A stretch of 64,000 nt of DNA from Diplocarpon mali (GCA_024741835.1 JAENRP010000061.1:8826-72825); one strand, 5' to 3'; numbered from the stretch's first letter, positions 1-11,893 are shown. A program made the numbers and translations. Notes: generated by a model not told the origin, from the sequence alone.

Positions 1-9
1 CCGCTCACC

Positions 10-1781
10 ATGGCCGGCGGACTCCACGCCACCGACAACGTCGACCGCATCGAGGCGCCCGTGACCCTCAAGGCCTACCTCATCTGCGCCTTTGCCTCGT
101 TCGGCGGTATCTTCTTCGGCTACGATTCCGGGTACATCAACGGAGTCATCGGCTCCGATCTCTTCATCCACCTCATCGAAGGCTCCAACGCCACCGTCCT
201 CAAGTCGTCCAACCAGTCTCTGATCGTCTCCATCCTCTCCGCCGGCACCTTCTTCGGTGCTCTGATTGCCGGGGATGTCGCCGAGAGGATTGGCCGGAAG
301 TGGACCGTCATCATGGGCTGCTTGATCTACATCCTGGGAGTTGTCATCCAGATGCTCACGGGTATCGGAGGGAGCGCCCTCGGTATCATCGTCGGGGGCC
401 GCGTCATTGCGGGTCTCGGGGTCGGTTTCGAGAGCGCCATCGTCATTCTCTACATGAGCGAGATTGTAAGTAGACTCCCTCCGCGTCCGCCTGCCCCGAC
501 GCCACTAACGCGGTCTCGGACAGTGCCCGAAGAAGGTTCGCGGGGCCCTGGTGGCAGGATACCAATTCTGCATCACGATCGGCATCTTGCTGGCTGCCTG
601 CGTCAACTACGGCACCGAGAACCGCTCGGATACTGGCTCCTACCGCATCCCGATCGGCATCCAGTTCGCCTGGGGCATGATCCTTGCCGGCGGCCTCCTC
701 TTCCTCCCAGACTCCCCCCGGTACTTCGTCAAGCGTGGGAGGCTCGAGAAGGCCAGCGACGCTCTCTCCAGGCTGCGGGGCCAGCCGGTAGAGTCAGAGT
801 ACATCCAGAACGAACTCGCCGAGATCATCGCCAACGAGGAGTACGAGCGAAGCGTGATCCCGGCCACCGGTTTCGTCGGCAGCTGGTTGGCCTGCTTCTC
901 CGGCTCTCTCTGGTCCGCCAAGTCGAATCTGCGCCGCACTATCCTGGGTACATCTCTGCAGATGATGCAACAGTGGTAAGTTCCTCCGATCGAACGCTCT
1001 CACCGCCTCTGATCAAACCCGCGCTGACCCGCCCGTCCACAGGACCGGGGTCAACTTCATCTTCTACTACTCCACCCCGTTCCTGCAATCGACCGGCGCC
1101 ATCGGCAACCCCTTCATCATCTCCCTCATCTTCACCCTCGTCAACGTCTGCTCGACGCCCATCTCCTTCTACACGGTCGAGAGGTTCGGCCGCCGGCCCC
1201 TCCTCGTCTTCGGCGCGCTCGGCATGCTCATCTGCCAGTTCCTCGTCGCCATCGTCGGCGTCACGGTCGGCTTCAACCACACGCACCTGATCGGCAACCC
1301 GGCCGACGACATCTCGCGCGCGAACAACATCGCGGCCGTCAACGCCCAGATCGCCTTCATCGCCATCTTCATCTTCTTCTTCGCCAGCACCTGGGGCCCC
1401 GGCGCGTGGATCCTCATCGGCGAGATCTTCCCCCTGCCCATCCGCTCCCGCGGCGTCGGCCTGTCGACGGCCTCGAACTGGCTCTGGAACACCATCATCG
1501 CCGTCATCACCCCCTACATGGTTGGCGAGGACCACGCGGACCTCAAGTCGTCGGTCTTCTTCGTGTGGGGCGGCCTGTGCACGGCCGCGTTCGTGTACGC
1601 CTACTTCCTGGTCCCCGAGACCAAGGGCCTCTCGCTCGAGCAGGTCGACCGCATGTTCGAGGAGACGACCCCGCGCACCTCGTCCAGGTGGGTGCCGCAC
1701 GAGACATTCGCGTCGGCGATGAAGAGCGGGGACGGGGTCGAGACCGCGGTCGTGGAGGACATCGAGAAGAGAGGATATTAG
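10..1781 (+). CDS. MFS hexose/sugar transporter
   Basis: Plasma-membrane sugar:proton symporter or facilitator of the MFS sugar porter family. Three exons fit perfectly: 10-465, 524-975 and 1043-1781, giving 548 aa. Family signatures visible are the RIGRKW loop at residues 93-98, an intracellular PDSPR near 214-218, an ERFGRR loop after TM7-8, and PETKG at about 494-498 after the last helix. The usual 12 hydrophobic segments can be traced. The ATG at 10 is close to the window edge, but the N-terminus (a short polar stretch followed by VTLKAYLICAFASFGG) has the length usual for fungal hexose transporters, so it is probably the true start. Substrate (glucose, xylose or other) cannot be decided from sequence. 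The gene is much more GC-rich at third positions than its neighbours, as in highly expressed fungal transporters. Confidence 0.93.
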
Positions 1782-2838
1782 GAGATGTAGCATGGGATCT
1801 AGGATTGTGTGTGGGCGGGGAGGTCGGAGCAAGATTTTCGAATATGCGCGTGGTTGCCCACCTCGGCTCGTAGACTTGAAAGCTCTCTGCTATTTAGTTG
1901 GAAAAAAAAAATCAAATTGAAATACCTGTCGTCTGATACTGGAGACGTGATTCCTCACTGACTAGATCACTTAGCCGCAACCGAATTGTTTTCCTTATCT
2001 CGCTAAACGGTCTGATGCCAAGACGGGGAAAGGTTCCCCGTCCCTTCGAGGTCCCTCCCACTACCGAGGTCCCCCCCCCCCCCGCGGATCCTGGCTCTGC
2101 TGAGCGAGCGACGACATCCAACCCGCACCACATGAGAGCCACAGGAGAGCCACGAGGTGAAGGCACGACGTCCCCCATACCGTGCGAGAGACTGCAACTC
2201 AAGTCTGATCATCTGATCTGGCTCTGGGCAGGAAAGCAAGGGAAGTTGGGAAAGGAAAGGACGGCAGGGGAAACGAGGGACTCGGCAGATGTACAGGACC
2301 ACGGAGATGATGACGCCCGTGTGGGTTCGGAACCTCGTGGAGTGTGGACTTTGGGTATGCATATATCTCACCGTCCCATGCCGTACCATCCGCGCGCATA
2401 CCTGACCATGTATCTCGACTCTTGCATCGGCATCGGTCTCGGCATTGGTCTCGGTCTCGGTCTCGGTCTCGCTGCCGGTGTCGAGCGCGGCGGCAGCCGA
2501 CGAGCAGCTGGTCTGTGCGTTGCGGTTTATTCGCGGGTGCCGAGGTAGGAGGTGCTTCGCTTTACCTTATCTGAGGTACGTGTAGTAAACGTGCGAGACC
2601 ACCCGCGTTTGTGTTCTATGATGATTCGTGATCAGGCCCGCGACCCCGAGGAGACAAGAGCAGAACAGAACAGAGTAGAGGAGACTTCAACGGAGGCGTC
2701 AGAGTCCCCTTCAGGGAATCTGCGTACAGATTTCTTGGTTGAGAGGGCATGTATTGGCCGCTGGGCTTGCTATTTGAATGTATATGTTTAGGTGTGTATA
2801 TAGGTAGATAGGTGGATATACAAAGTGGGGACTCGCCG
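1782..2838. other. Convergent intergenic region, low-complexity tracts
   Basis: Non-coding space between the 3' ends of the sugar transporter and the uridine kinase. It holds a run of 13 C at 2071-2083 and an imperfect GGTCTC hexamer repeat at about 2435-2470. The open frames across it are low-complexity or short and have no family features. Confidence 0.6.
2435..2470. repeat. GGTCTC hexamer microsatellite
   Basis: Five GGTCTC units, with one variant GGCATT unit after the first, in the intergenic region. Confidence 0.8.
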
Positions 2839-4406
2839 CTAGCAATGCCCATCGTGGACTGACAGCACACCTCGGATGTACTGGATGACCATTACTGTGA
2901 CCCGTCAGCGTCTTTCATCCAACTCATTGCCAGGTTTTGTATGCAACGGGAGAGGTGATTGTGAGATTACGCACTGATGGCAACCTGGTTCTCTACCCCG
3001 CGCGGCACGATGATATCTAAGACAGCTTCATCAGCTTTTTCTCCATCTATTTCTTCCTCTTCTTGCCACTTATTTCCTGGGCGCTCGAGTAGAATGACAT
3101 GAGGATGAGGGGAGAATACATACCCGCAGCTTTCCTCTGCGGCTTCACATAACCCTCGAAATTCGGTTTCACAAACGCGAACCACTGCTTGATGCAGCCT
3201 TCGATGTCGCGCCCACGCTCCTCTACGTCGCGGAGTACTGCGGGTGGGAAAGGCATCGTCAGCGAACCTCCTGGTGCTTGATGTTCGATTTCAGGCAGAA
3301 GAGATGGTCAGAGAGTGGGGTAGGAAGGCAGGGGAGATGAAATCATACTTCGACGGGATAAACATGTATCAGGGTCTGCTTCACAAAATATCTTGTTTCG
3401 TTTAGCTAGTGCTGGTTGGTTTCTGAAATAGGTTTCTGAAATGGAAAGTGGACGTCTCTTGGTGCTAGGGGGTGTTCGGAGAGAGGAGGAGTGATACCAA
3501 CCTTCATATCCAGTAACTCCAACACTCGCGGATCGTACAGGGCGAATATCCCTTCCAGCACGAGGACGTGTGGGGAGTAGATCGTGCTCGTTTCTGCCTC
3601 GCGCGCGTGCTTGGCGAATGAGTATATGGGGATCTCGGCTTTTTTGCTGGGGCATGTCAATGCATGCTTTTCGAGTGTTTGACCATGTCTAGAGATGGGC
3701 TTGAGGGGAGAGAAGCTTAGATGGAGGGGAAGAGGAGACTTACCCTGCTTTCAGATCTCGCAAGCGGTCGACGAGGACGTCGAAATCGATGGCGTCTGGA
3801 GAGTCGAAGTCATACTCATTGCGAAAGGCCTTGACTGATGATTCTTCATCGAGGGTCTTGTAGAAGGAGTCCTGCCGGTGGTTAATAACCGAAGGCTATC
3901 CACGGGTTTGGGTCGTGTATATATATTTGTACCACTTAAGCATGATTAGCATCGCTTTTGTCAGATATTCGCGAGTCGGGAAGGGGTCTGAGGGAGTCTG
4001 TAGCTTATAACATGTATTCCTGCAGAACTATACAACTGCAGAAAATTCGGAATATTGCAAACTGGAGGAAAATAAGAAACAAACGGGGTGTAAATATGCA
4101 CGTACTCGACAGGATAACAACCCATGGCAGGTTGAGTTTCGACACGATAGCGTGAGATAGAGTCGACTTTCCGCTCCCAGAGGAACCGGCAATGCCGATG
4201 ATACTGTGGTGGAAATCACACTCAGCACCGTTCAAGTAATTGTTCAGAGCGCTATAGTTCACTCGAGAGATGAAAAGGAGATAGGAGAGTATATGGCAAT
4301 TTTTTTTTTTCGGACGACCCAAAAAGGCTGAAGGGCACGAAACGGCGCACCTCATTTTTGCCCATGGCGGCGGAACAGGTGGACTTTTCCTCTCAAGATC
4401 TGTCAT
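2839..4406 (-). CDS. urk1: Uridine kinase (uridine/cytidine salvage)
   Basis: Cytosolic kinase that phosphorylates uridine or cytidine to UMP or CMP in pyrimidine salvage. Exons on the minus strand: 4406-4351, 4203-4106, a proposed 2-nt exon at 3934-3933, 3871-3744, 3646-3502, 3391-3349, 3237-3124, 3016-2975 and 2894-2839; total 227 aa. Walker A GSSGSGKS is at residues 25-32. It is followed by VVILS-M-DSFYK (substrate-binding Asp), the LVLEGIFALYD segment, and DPDTCLSRR plus RDVEERGRD, all diagnostic of UCK-type kinases. The C-terminus carries DIIVPRG(V)EN. Splicing exon 2 directly to DSFYK would shift frame and hit a stop after eight codons, hence the microexon. The last small exon (VIQYIRG) is less certain; without it the protein ends at VAISA. 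No C-terminal uracil phosphoribosyltransferase domain is present. Confidence 0.9.
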
Positions 4407-5218
4407 GGTGGTTTGGAGTTCTAGATAGCTTCTAGATAGCTTCTGGATAGATCTGCGTTCCTGCAGGGGGCGCTAGAAGGAATTTATTGCTGAGTGCTCT
4501 GTAACTACAAAAAATAATCGGGATCTCCAAGTCTGCCTGATATCGACCCAAGGAAGTAAAGATTAAACTCGTCAGGTTGCCAAAGATGAGTTTGGAACAC
4601 TTGACCTTTGACCTCGACAAGTCTGATAGCAGAATATCACGTGTGACAGCACCTTCCCTAACCAAGCTAGTATCACCAGTGTGTGGCTAGCGCCATCCAC
4701 CATCGTTTGCAATGCTCAACCCCAAAGATCCGGAGGACAAGGCCGCGCAAAAATCCTGCTCTCCAGATCTCTCCCACACACTGTTCTCTGTCCGGGATTC
4801 TTCGCAGGTGTAGTGCTGGACACTCCGGCCTCCCACATAACAATCTATGACACATGGGGAATAGATAGCAAACGCCGCTTTGAGAATGGTCAGCACGCGG
4901 CGTCGTAGTCGGTCAACCGTTTCCCCGGGAGCGCACGCTGACACCTATTAGACTTCCTCTACAGCTTCGACCACTACTCCACCTCAACATACATTTGAGA
5001 GACGCGCTGAGGATGTAAAGCCATTGAAAAGGTACGGATCTAGCACCCATTGAACTTCCGTTCTTGCTCTTGTGCCCCGAATTTCTCTTCTCTACAATGA
5101 TGACTCTATCAACTGGGAATCTCTCCTAAAAATTACGCATGCGGAGAACCAATTTAGTTGCATATCTGATCACTTACTCCAAGCATCTGCACCTAAAGCA
5201 AGCGTCTCTCGATGATAC
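4407..5218. promoter_or_regulatory. Divergent promoter region, uridine kinase / Gid8
   Basis: About 0.8 kb separating the start codons of two divergently transcribed genes. At 4420-4452 there are three imperfect copies of an 11-bp unit (TCTAGATAGCT), 14 bp upstream of the uridine kinase start. No convincing ORF lies in between. Confidence 0.5.
4420..4452. repeat. 11-bp tandem repeat in uridine kinase promoter
   Basis: Two exact copies of TCTAGATAGCT followed by a variant TCTGGATAGAT. Confidence 0.75.
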
Positions 5219-6107
5219 ATGCTGACAATGGCCTCTGATAGTGATATAAACTCTCTCATCTTCGACTACCTCAATACGGAAGGTTATCCGTCCGCGGCCG
5301 CGAAATTCTCCAAAGAAGCAAATCTACGGCCACGGCAGGAAGAGGACTCGTTGAAGGCTCGGCGCCAGATACAGCATGCTATCCACACTGGACACATACA
5401 AGAGGCCATAGAAGCTCTCAACGAGCTCGAACCTCAGGTAAGAACTTCATGGCACGTCAAGTTCTTCTTCATTTGCTGTGATTAAAATTTTCATGCACCA
5501 CTCCTATAGCCTTCGGGTTAGTGATGAGAGAAATAACCATACTTCAGTCCTTAATATGAGCAACATAAAAATTCCACATAATTTCTCGGAGATTACAGTA
5601 TTACCTGATGCTGACGTTCTCATGAAGGTCCTGGACAGCAACCCTTCGCTTCATTTCGCCCTTCTCAGACTTCAACTCGTTGAATTGATCCGCACATGCA
5701 ATGCGACACCCGGGGGTGATATCACACCGGCTCTCAACTTTGCTACTACCCAGCTTGCACCGCGGGCGCCTACAAATAAAGAGTTCATGGAGGACCTTGA
5801 GCGAACAATGGCACTGCTCGTCTTTCCTCAAGATAGCCTCGAACCGCCTCTCGCAGCCTTACTAAAACCAGAACTGCGACGTACTGTTGCAGACCGGGTC
5901 AACAAGGCCATCTTAACAAGCCAAAGTGCGCGACGCGATGCTACCATAAGAAGCCTTGTTCGTTTGCGGGCTTGGGCTGAAGATACTGCTAGACAGAGCA
6001 AAAAGGACCTACCCGTTCGTATAGAGCTCGGTCTCGACGGAGATGAAGGCTATAGCTCTCCCGGCAATGGCTCTCCTGTCAACGGACCTGAGCCTATGAT
6101 TACTTGA
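5219..6107 (+). CDS. gid8: GID/CTLH complex subunit Gid8-like (LisH-CTLH)
   Basis: Scaffold subunit of the GID/CTLH E3 ubiquitin ligase, which in yeast degrades gluconeogenic enzymes when glucose returns. Exons 5219-5437 and 5628-6107 give 232 aa. An N-terminal LisH motif (INSLIFDYLNTEGYPSAAAKF, residues 13-33) is followed by a CTLH region with alternating ALxxLEPQ and LHFALLRLQLVELIR helices and a CRA-like C-terminal half. Splice choice: the donor after CCTCAG and the acceptor before GTCCTGGAC keep phase 0, with a CTGAC branch point 16 nt upstream of the acceptor. The intron is 190 nt, long for this locus. A second in-frame ATG at 5228 (MASDSD) could be the real start. The polar, Gly/Ser/Pro-rich last 25 residues are typical of fungal orthologues. 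Confidence 0.88.
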
Positions 6108-6713
6108 TAATGAGATGATTGCGGGCGTTACAAGGTAGTGATTCAGAGGGATGGCTTCGGTGTTGTGTTGGATTTGCTCACTGAAGGGCGCTCTCTGATT
6201 TGGAGGCAGGATGGACAGGTTTGGCTTCGGGTGCAGCGTTATATTCGAAGCTCGATCCATAGCGATTCTCAATGTCACGACAGTGCAACTAAACTCTTTA
6301 CATCGTCCTGTCTGTGAATAGTAAATAAACGTACAGTTTCGTTATTGGCAGGGGTCACAGCCAAGCGATCAAGATGAAAACGGACCCTGCCATAGCTTCA
6401 TTGTGCCATCTCCCAGAGGCTGTTTTCTATGATGTTGTGGGTACTGATACTCGGCATGTCGAGAAAAGCCAGCAGTGCAACAAGGGTTTTCATTGCTCGG
6501 CTCACAAGCTTTGCCCCCTGTCCGGACTTTCCGTGCTTTACAGCGGCCATACGTCAGAGCGGGATGTGAAGCTTTGGTCTCGATAAGAGTTGCACCACTT
6601 CATAACATTCCCGCCACGTCCACAGTCCTACACCCCTTTACACTCGCTATCGATACAACCATGCTCTATGCCTCATAAGATACGCTTACACTTTAGTACG
6701 AAAATCAATTGCC
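6108..6713. promoter_or_regulatory. Gid8 3' region and NADH dehydrogenase promoter
   Basis: Intergenic region between two tandem genes. An AT-rich stretch with AGTAAATAAACG near 6318 may be the Gid8 polyadenylation region. The small ATG-started frame at 6374-6586 has no recognisable features. Confidence 0.45.
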
Positions 6714-8844
6714 ATGCTTCGGCGGCGCCCAATAGTCTGCATTGCGCGTTTCGGCCTCAAGGGAACAGCAGCGACACCTCGTAGCTCCCACCTTGTCCGA
6801 GATCAAGCAGATCCGATCAATAGATTATCAAAGATCAGAAGAGAATATCACTCTTTTCGCAATCTCCCTCGACCGACGACGCCACTAGCCACTCAAGCAC
6901 AATCTCAACAACTTCTGCGCTCGCAAGGGCTGCGCTTCGTGTCTGGCAAACCACTTCCACAACGGCGATCCTGGGCCCTGAATTTTGCGTATAGGTCAGC
7001 GGCATGGATTGGGGGCTCGATCACCTTTTTAGCTATCGGCGTGGTGGGATTTTTCTTGTTCGATGCCTCGACCTACAGGGAGGACCTGTCTTACAGAGAT
7101 ATTCAGGTATCTGAGATCGCCTTGAGCCCTCGGCGGGGCGGCCCGAAGAACCTGCCGATTGCAGAGGTCCAGATTGACGATGATGATTGTGCAGAGATGC
7201 AGAGACAGAAGGACAAGCCGAAGTTGGTTATTCTAGGTGGTGGTTGGGGCAGCGTGGCGCTGTTGAAGACTTTGAACCCAGAGGAGTACCATGTCACTCT
7301 GGTCTCACCTACCAACTATTTCCTTTTCACGCCCATGTTACCATCTGCCACTGTTGGAACTTTGGAATTCCGCTCGCTGGTTGAACCGATCCGAAGAATT
7401 GTCACCAGGGTTCGAGGTCACTTTCTCCGAGCATCAGCAGAGGGAGTCGAGTTCTCGGAAAAACTGGTGGAATTATCACAGAAAGATAACGAGGGCAATG
7501 AAGTGCGTTTCTATCTTCCTTATGATAAGTTGGTTATCGGCGTTGGATCAACTACCAATCCTCATGGCGTCAAAGGGTTGGAAAACTGTCACTTCCTCAA
7601 GGACATTGACGACGCACAAAAGATCAGGAACCACATTCTCACGAATTTGGAATATGCTTGTCTACCGACAACGCCTGATGAGGAGAGGAGACGACTACTC
7701 TCCTTTGTCGTCAGTGGCGGAGGACCGACTGGCGTGGAATTCGCGGCCGAATTGTTTGATCTTCTCAACGAGGATCTCATCGCCCATTTTCCAAAGATCC
7801 TCCGAAATGAGATCTCTGTACATCTCATTCAAAGCCGAGGACATATCTTGAATACCTACGACGAGACGCTCTCGAAATATGCCGAGGAGAGATTTGCCCG
7901 TGATCAGGTGGAGATCCTGACAAACTCTCGAGTCAAGGAAGTCAGGCCGGACAAAATTCTATTCACTCAAAAGGGAGAGAACGGGGATACTGTAACCAAG
8001 GAACTTCCTATGGGTTTCTGTCTCTGGTCGACTGGTGTATCTCAGACAGAGTTCTGTCAACGAGTCTCGGATACACTCGGAGCTGCCCAATCTAATCGCC
8101 ACGCCCTCGAAACCGATACACATCTCCGTCTTAACGGAACGCCTCTAGGAGATGTATATGCGATTGGAGACTGCTCTACGGTGCAGAATAATGTCGCTGA
8201 CCATTTGGTAACGTTCCTCCGCACCCTCGCTTGGGAGAAGGGCCAGGATCCAGAGACCGTGCATATCACCTTTGGCGAATGGCGTGAGGTAGCTCAGAAG
8301 GTCCGCAAGAGATTCCCACAAGCTGCAGACCACCTGAAGCGCCTGGACAAACTGTTCGCTGCCTACGACAAGGATCAATCGGGTACACTCGATTTTGGCG
8401 AGATGCGTGAATTGCTGATGCAGATTGACAGCAAGCTCACTTCTCTGCCAGCAACAGCACAGCGCGCCCATCAACAGGGCCAGTACTTGGGACACAAGTT
8501 CAACAAAATGGCACAAGCTACCCCTGGGTTAGTAGCAAATGATATCCGTGATGGCGATCTGGATGAGGCTGTCTACAAGGCCTTCGAGTATCACCACCTT
8601 GGCAGCTTGGCTTATATCGGAAATTCGGCTGTCTTTGATCTGGGTGGCGGCTGGAACATGGCAGGTGGGCTCTGGGCAGTGTACGCGTGGAGGAGTATTT
8701 ACTTTGCACAAAGTGTGAGCTTGAGGACGAGAATCCTGCTGGCCATGGATTGGGCAAAAAGAGCCCTCTTCGGTAGAGGTAAGATGCCTATGCACCCATT
8801 TTGCGAACGGTGCGCTAACACCCGCAGATCTTGTGAGCTGGTAA
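6714..8844 (+). CDS. nde1: External type II NADH:ubiquinone oxidoreductase, EF-hand type
   Basis: Rotenone-insensitive, non-proton-pumping NAD(P)H dehydrogenase of the inner mitochondrial membrane facing the intermembrane space. It oxidises cytosolic NAD(P)H and passes electrons to ubiquinone. Exons 6714-8778 and 8828-8844 give 693 aa; the last exon is only 17 nt and restores the family ending DLVSW. An Arg-rich presequence is followed by a hydrophobic segment at about 92-116. FAD fold LVILGGGWGS is at 171-180 and the NADH fold VVSGGGPTGVE at about 332-342. A canonical 12-residue EF-hand loop (DKDQSGTLDFGE, 552-563) identifies the calcium-binding subclass, as in Neurospora NDE1, where Ca2+ stimulates NADPH oxidation. 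Reading through the final intron would add an unrelated tail, so the spliced end is preferred. Confidence 0.95.
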
Positions 8845-9363
8845 GCGAATCTCGTGATCTGGTAGATAGCATATCATAGACTGCCCCGTGGACCTAATAG
8901 AGCACCTTCGGAAACGAAAGGAGCGGCTGGGTCATATGGCTCTGTGGTGACATGAACCTTTATACTTTTATATTTGGTTGGTTCTTATATCTGGGTGCCT
9001 TTTGCTTCCCAGGCGTTGCAATAGCTTCGCGCTTCTCGTCATCATCACTATGCCAATCTTTGAACACACTGACTTGGGATTGCGACATCACTTGACACTC
9101 CGAGCGAGAATCTTGTCTTGTAAATTTCCCATCTCCGTCCAATCCTACTGATGCTCTAGCATTACGATTAGCATTCAAGTACCAGCGAGGCACGCCAAGT
9201 GAGCAGACTCTTTACCCTCTCAATGCAAGAATGTTCATCTCCGGGCTACACGTAGCCCAGCTCTGCTCACAGTTTACCCTCAGATCCGTGCTTTGCTTGG
9301 TGAAGGTCATACCTTCCCGCTCGATAAAATTGGACGGGTAGAGTATCTTATCCTTTGCGGAAG
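8845..9363. other. Convergent intergenic region
   Basis: 3' ends of the NADH dehydrogenase and the Zn2Cys6 gene. It may include an alternative terminal exon of the latter at 9352-9212 (see that gene). Nothing else is recognisable. Confidence 0.5.
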
Positions 9364-11445
9364 TCAGCCGAGCGAAAACACGCCGACTCCATCACACGCG
9401 TACAGGGGCGTGGCACCTACCTTCAGAGCGACCGCGGCCTGGTTGACGCCCAGGTTTTCCGCGATGAAGCGTAGCTTGCCGCGCAAGTAGAGACGTTCCG
9501 AGTGCAGGCAGAAATCAGAGCAGGAAGAGACGTAGAGGGGCCAGAGGAGGAAGTTGCCCGAGCGGCCTTTCAAGGTCGCCAGGATCGAGGCCTTGTGGGA
9601 GCAGGTGTTGATAGTTGAGTAGTGCGTGGTTGGCGTCCAGCCGAAGTAGTACGGGACGCTGGCGATGATGTCCTTGATCAGTTGCCGGCAGTCGCGGGAG
9701 GCTGCTGCGTACTCTGTGGTGGTTTTGTAGATGTCGGGCCCGTTGAGCCAGGCGACGCAGCGGAGGATGGTCGACCAAATCAGGACCCGGCAGGAACGGG
9801 CTATCTGCGACGGGGTTAGTGATACGAGATGAGATGGTAGGTCTGACGGATCTAGATCTGTCTCGGAGTCGAGTATCCCAAGAAGGATTGGACACCGAGC
9901 TCTGAGCTCTCGGAGAGCGATGGGCGAGGATTCGGACGCACATTACATTTGATCGCCATCCACAATTCTCTGAAAGAATCCAATCTCCCGGGGTAGACCA
10001 GAGAACTGGCCAGATCCGCGGCTTCGAATGTGCTCCAGTCGGCGCTGGTCACGTCCCAAGTAGCCGGCAATGTCCGCAGCCAATCTGCATACTTCTGCTC
10101 CAGCGCCTCGGACCTTCGTAGCAGACTCACGACTCTTCTGGTGTTCTCTGGTGACCGCTCGGCAAGTGCCGTGGTGTTCTTGTTATCGGCTTGAAGCTGC
10201 ACCATCTCGACTTGCAGCCTCGTGAAGGCTTTGGCTGTCTCGTCTTCGTCTGCTTCTGCCCAGTCAAACTCCGGATCTAGTTCTGACCCCAATGCTATGG
10301 ACAGAGGGATCTGTCTAGGTTAGCAGGCACACGTGACCTGGACAGCAGGAGTCACTTGCCACCTGTTCCCTGACCGCTATGACAAGTTCCCGCCCAAACG
10401 GCGTCTCGCAACGCCTCTTTCCCCGAGCTTTGAGGAGCGAATTTGCGCCGGCTATGTGTGATCTCCACCCGCCGAGCGTCATTTCCGACGGAGATATTTG
10501 CTCAAGCCCGCACGTCAGAATCACAATAGCATAGCCCAGCGAAGGGGCAAGCTCACCTCGAATTTTGCGAGGAGCAGCACCGACGCAATGACCGAGTCAT
10601 CCAGCGACTGCTGCGGATCTCTCAAGGCGACCTTGATCTCTTTCAATGCTTCCAGGTAAGTCATCTGCGCCTTCGGGATGGATACCGCCGATTTCTGGTA
10701 TGACGCCAACGCAGCAAATGCCACGGCCGAGAAAGCGAGCGGTAGACATTTGCTCGAGCTCTGCGATCTCAAGAGCGGGATGATGAAGCCGAGATAACCC
10801 TTGGACGGGCCCGCCTCTGGAATCTCGACGAAGTTACAGACGAAGTAGCATTCGGCTTGGACGTTGATCTCGTCTGCCCACGGCCTCGGCACCGTACGCC
10901 TGTTCTCGGGGGTTGGGGAGCGCACGACGGCAGTCGAGCCCTCCTGCGAGCTGGCGGCGGCCGAGCACAGCGAGGAGGCCAGGAAGATCTGGCTCTGAGT
11001 GGAGGCCAGGAGGCTGGGGACACCGACGTCTCGTGCCAGTGTGCGTGGTTTTCGGGGTTTGTAGCGCAGTTTGTTGTCGGTCGATTCTCGATAGCCGGGA
11101 CATGGCCGTTTGTACTTGACACAACGCGTGCATTCTGCCGAGGGGGTGGAGCAATCAGCAGTGCCCTCTCCGAATCGAGTCTCGTCCTCGGACAGGACGG
11201 GCTGGTGGTCTCATACCGGGCTTTCCCTCATCACACTTGATGCGTCGGGCACGACAACGTCCACAACCTGTTGACGGCTGAGGGAATGCGAATCAGCGTC
11301 ATGGTCGAGAGAGGGCTTATTCGCTTCAGGAGTTTTCGAGGAGGGGGTTGTGTGAGTGAGCATGCCTCGAAGATGGATCAAGCTTCTAACAGGTTTTGCG
11401 CGGAAGAGCAACGCCACTACCACTCACCTTCCCGGTATTGACCAT
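9364..11445 (-). CDS. Zn2Cys6 fungal transcription factor
   Basis: Nuclear regulator with an N-terminal binuclear zinc cluster. Exons: 11445-11428 (18 nt, MVNTGK), 11277-11217, 11134-10557, 10500-10363, 10310-9942 and 9804-9364; 534 aa. The six cysteines are C11, C14, C21, C28, C31 and C38 (CGRCRARRIKCDEGKPECTRC...C), assembled across three exons. The rest is a helical region of the Fungal_trans_2-like type with no catalytic motif. The pathway controlled is not inferable. Alternative end: donor GTAGGT at 9420 and acceptor before 9352, with a CTGAC branch point, would remove the last 18 codons and add a 46-residue tail ending at 9212. An array of CGG repeats lies 26 bp upstream of the start codon. 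Confidence 0.88.
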
Positions 11446-11470
11446 CTCTCTCGAGTCGAGGGGAATGTTG

Positions 11471-11510
11471 TCGGACCGGATCGGATCGGATCGGACCGGA
11501 CCGGATCGGA
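11471..11510. repeat. YCGGA pentamer array (8 copies)
   Basis: Eight contiguous copies of TCGGA or CCGGA. Each copy carries a CGG triplet, so CGG direct repeats occur every 5 bp, starting 26 bp upstream of the Zn2Cys6 regulator's ATG. Confidence 0.9.
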
Positions 11511-11861
11511 GAGCAGGTCTTAAGCAAAGCGTCCGCCGAGCGGATACCGGTTGACAGCTATGGCAGCTTCGGAGCCGAAAAGTGCCAGGCACGTGATATG
11601 TGATAGGGGATGGTTGGCAGAGGGGCGAGCACCGATCATCGACTTCCACCGAAGGCGGACTCCGACTCTGCAGGGGACCAATACCCGTGTTATATGGGAG
11701 TGATTCGAGGGGTCAAGTTGAAGGCTGCGCGTGTGTTTCACTACGTCAAGTGTCCAACGTCCAGCCGGTCCAACACATCTAAACAACCCCCAGACCAAAC
11801 CAAACATGCTTGGGTGGGCTCTTTGACGCACAGTTGCTGTTTCACGCCGCCCTGGGTGAAG

Positions 11862-11893
11862 CTGAGATGCTGAGATGCTGAGATGCTGAGATG
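11862..11893. repeat. 8-bp tandem repeat CTGAGATG x4
   Basis: Four exact copies, ending 16 bp before the run of Ns. A collapsed longer array could explain the gap. Confidence 0.9.

Noticed and set aside
939..1832. 297-codon minus-strand frame opposite the sugar transporter
   Set aside because: It is a shadow frame caused by high GC at third positions of the transporter; its composition is almost only Arg, Asp, Glu, Gly and Val.
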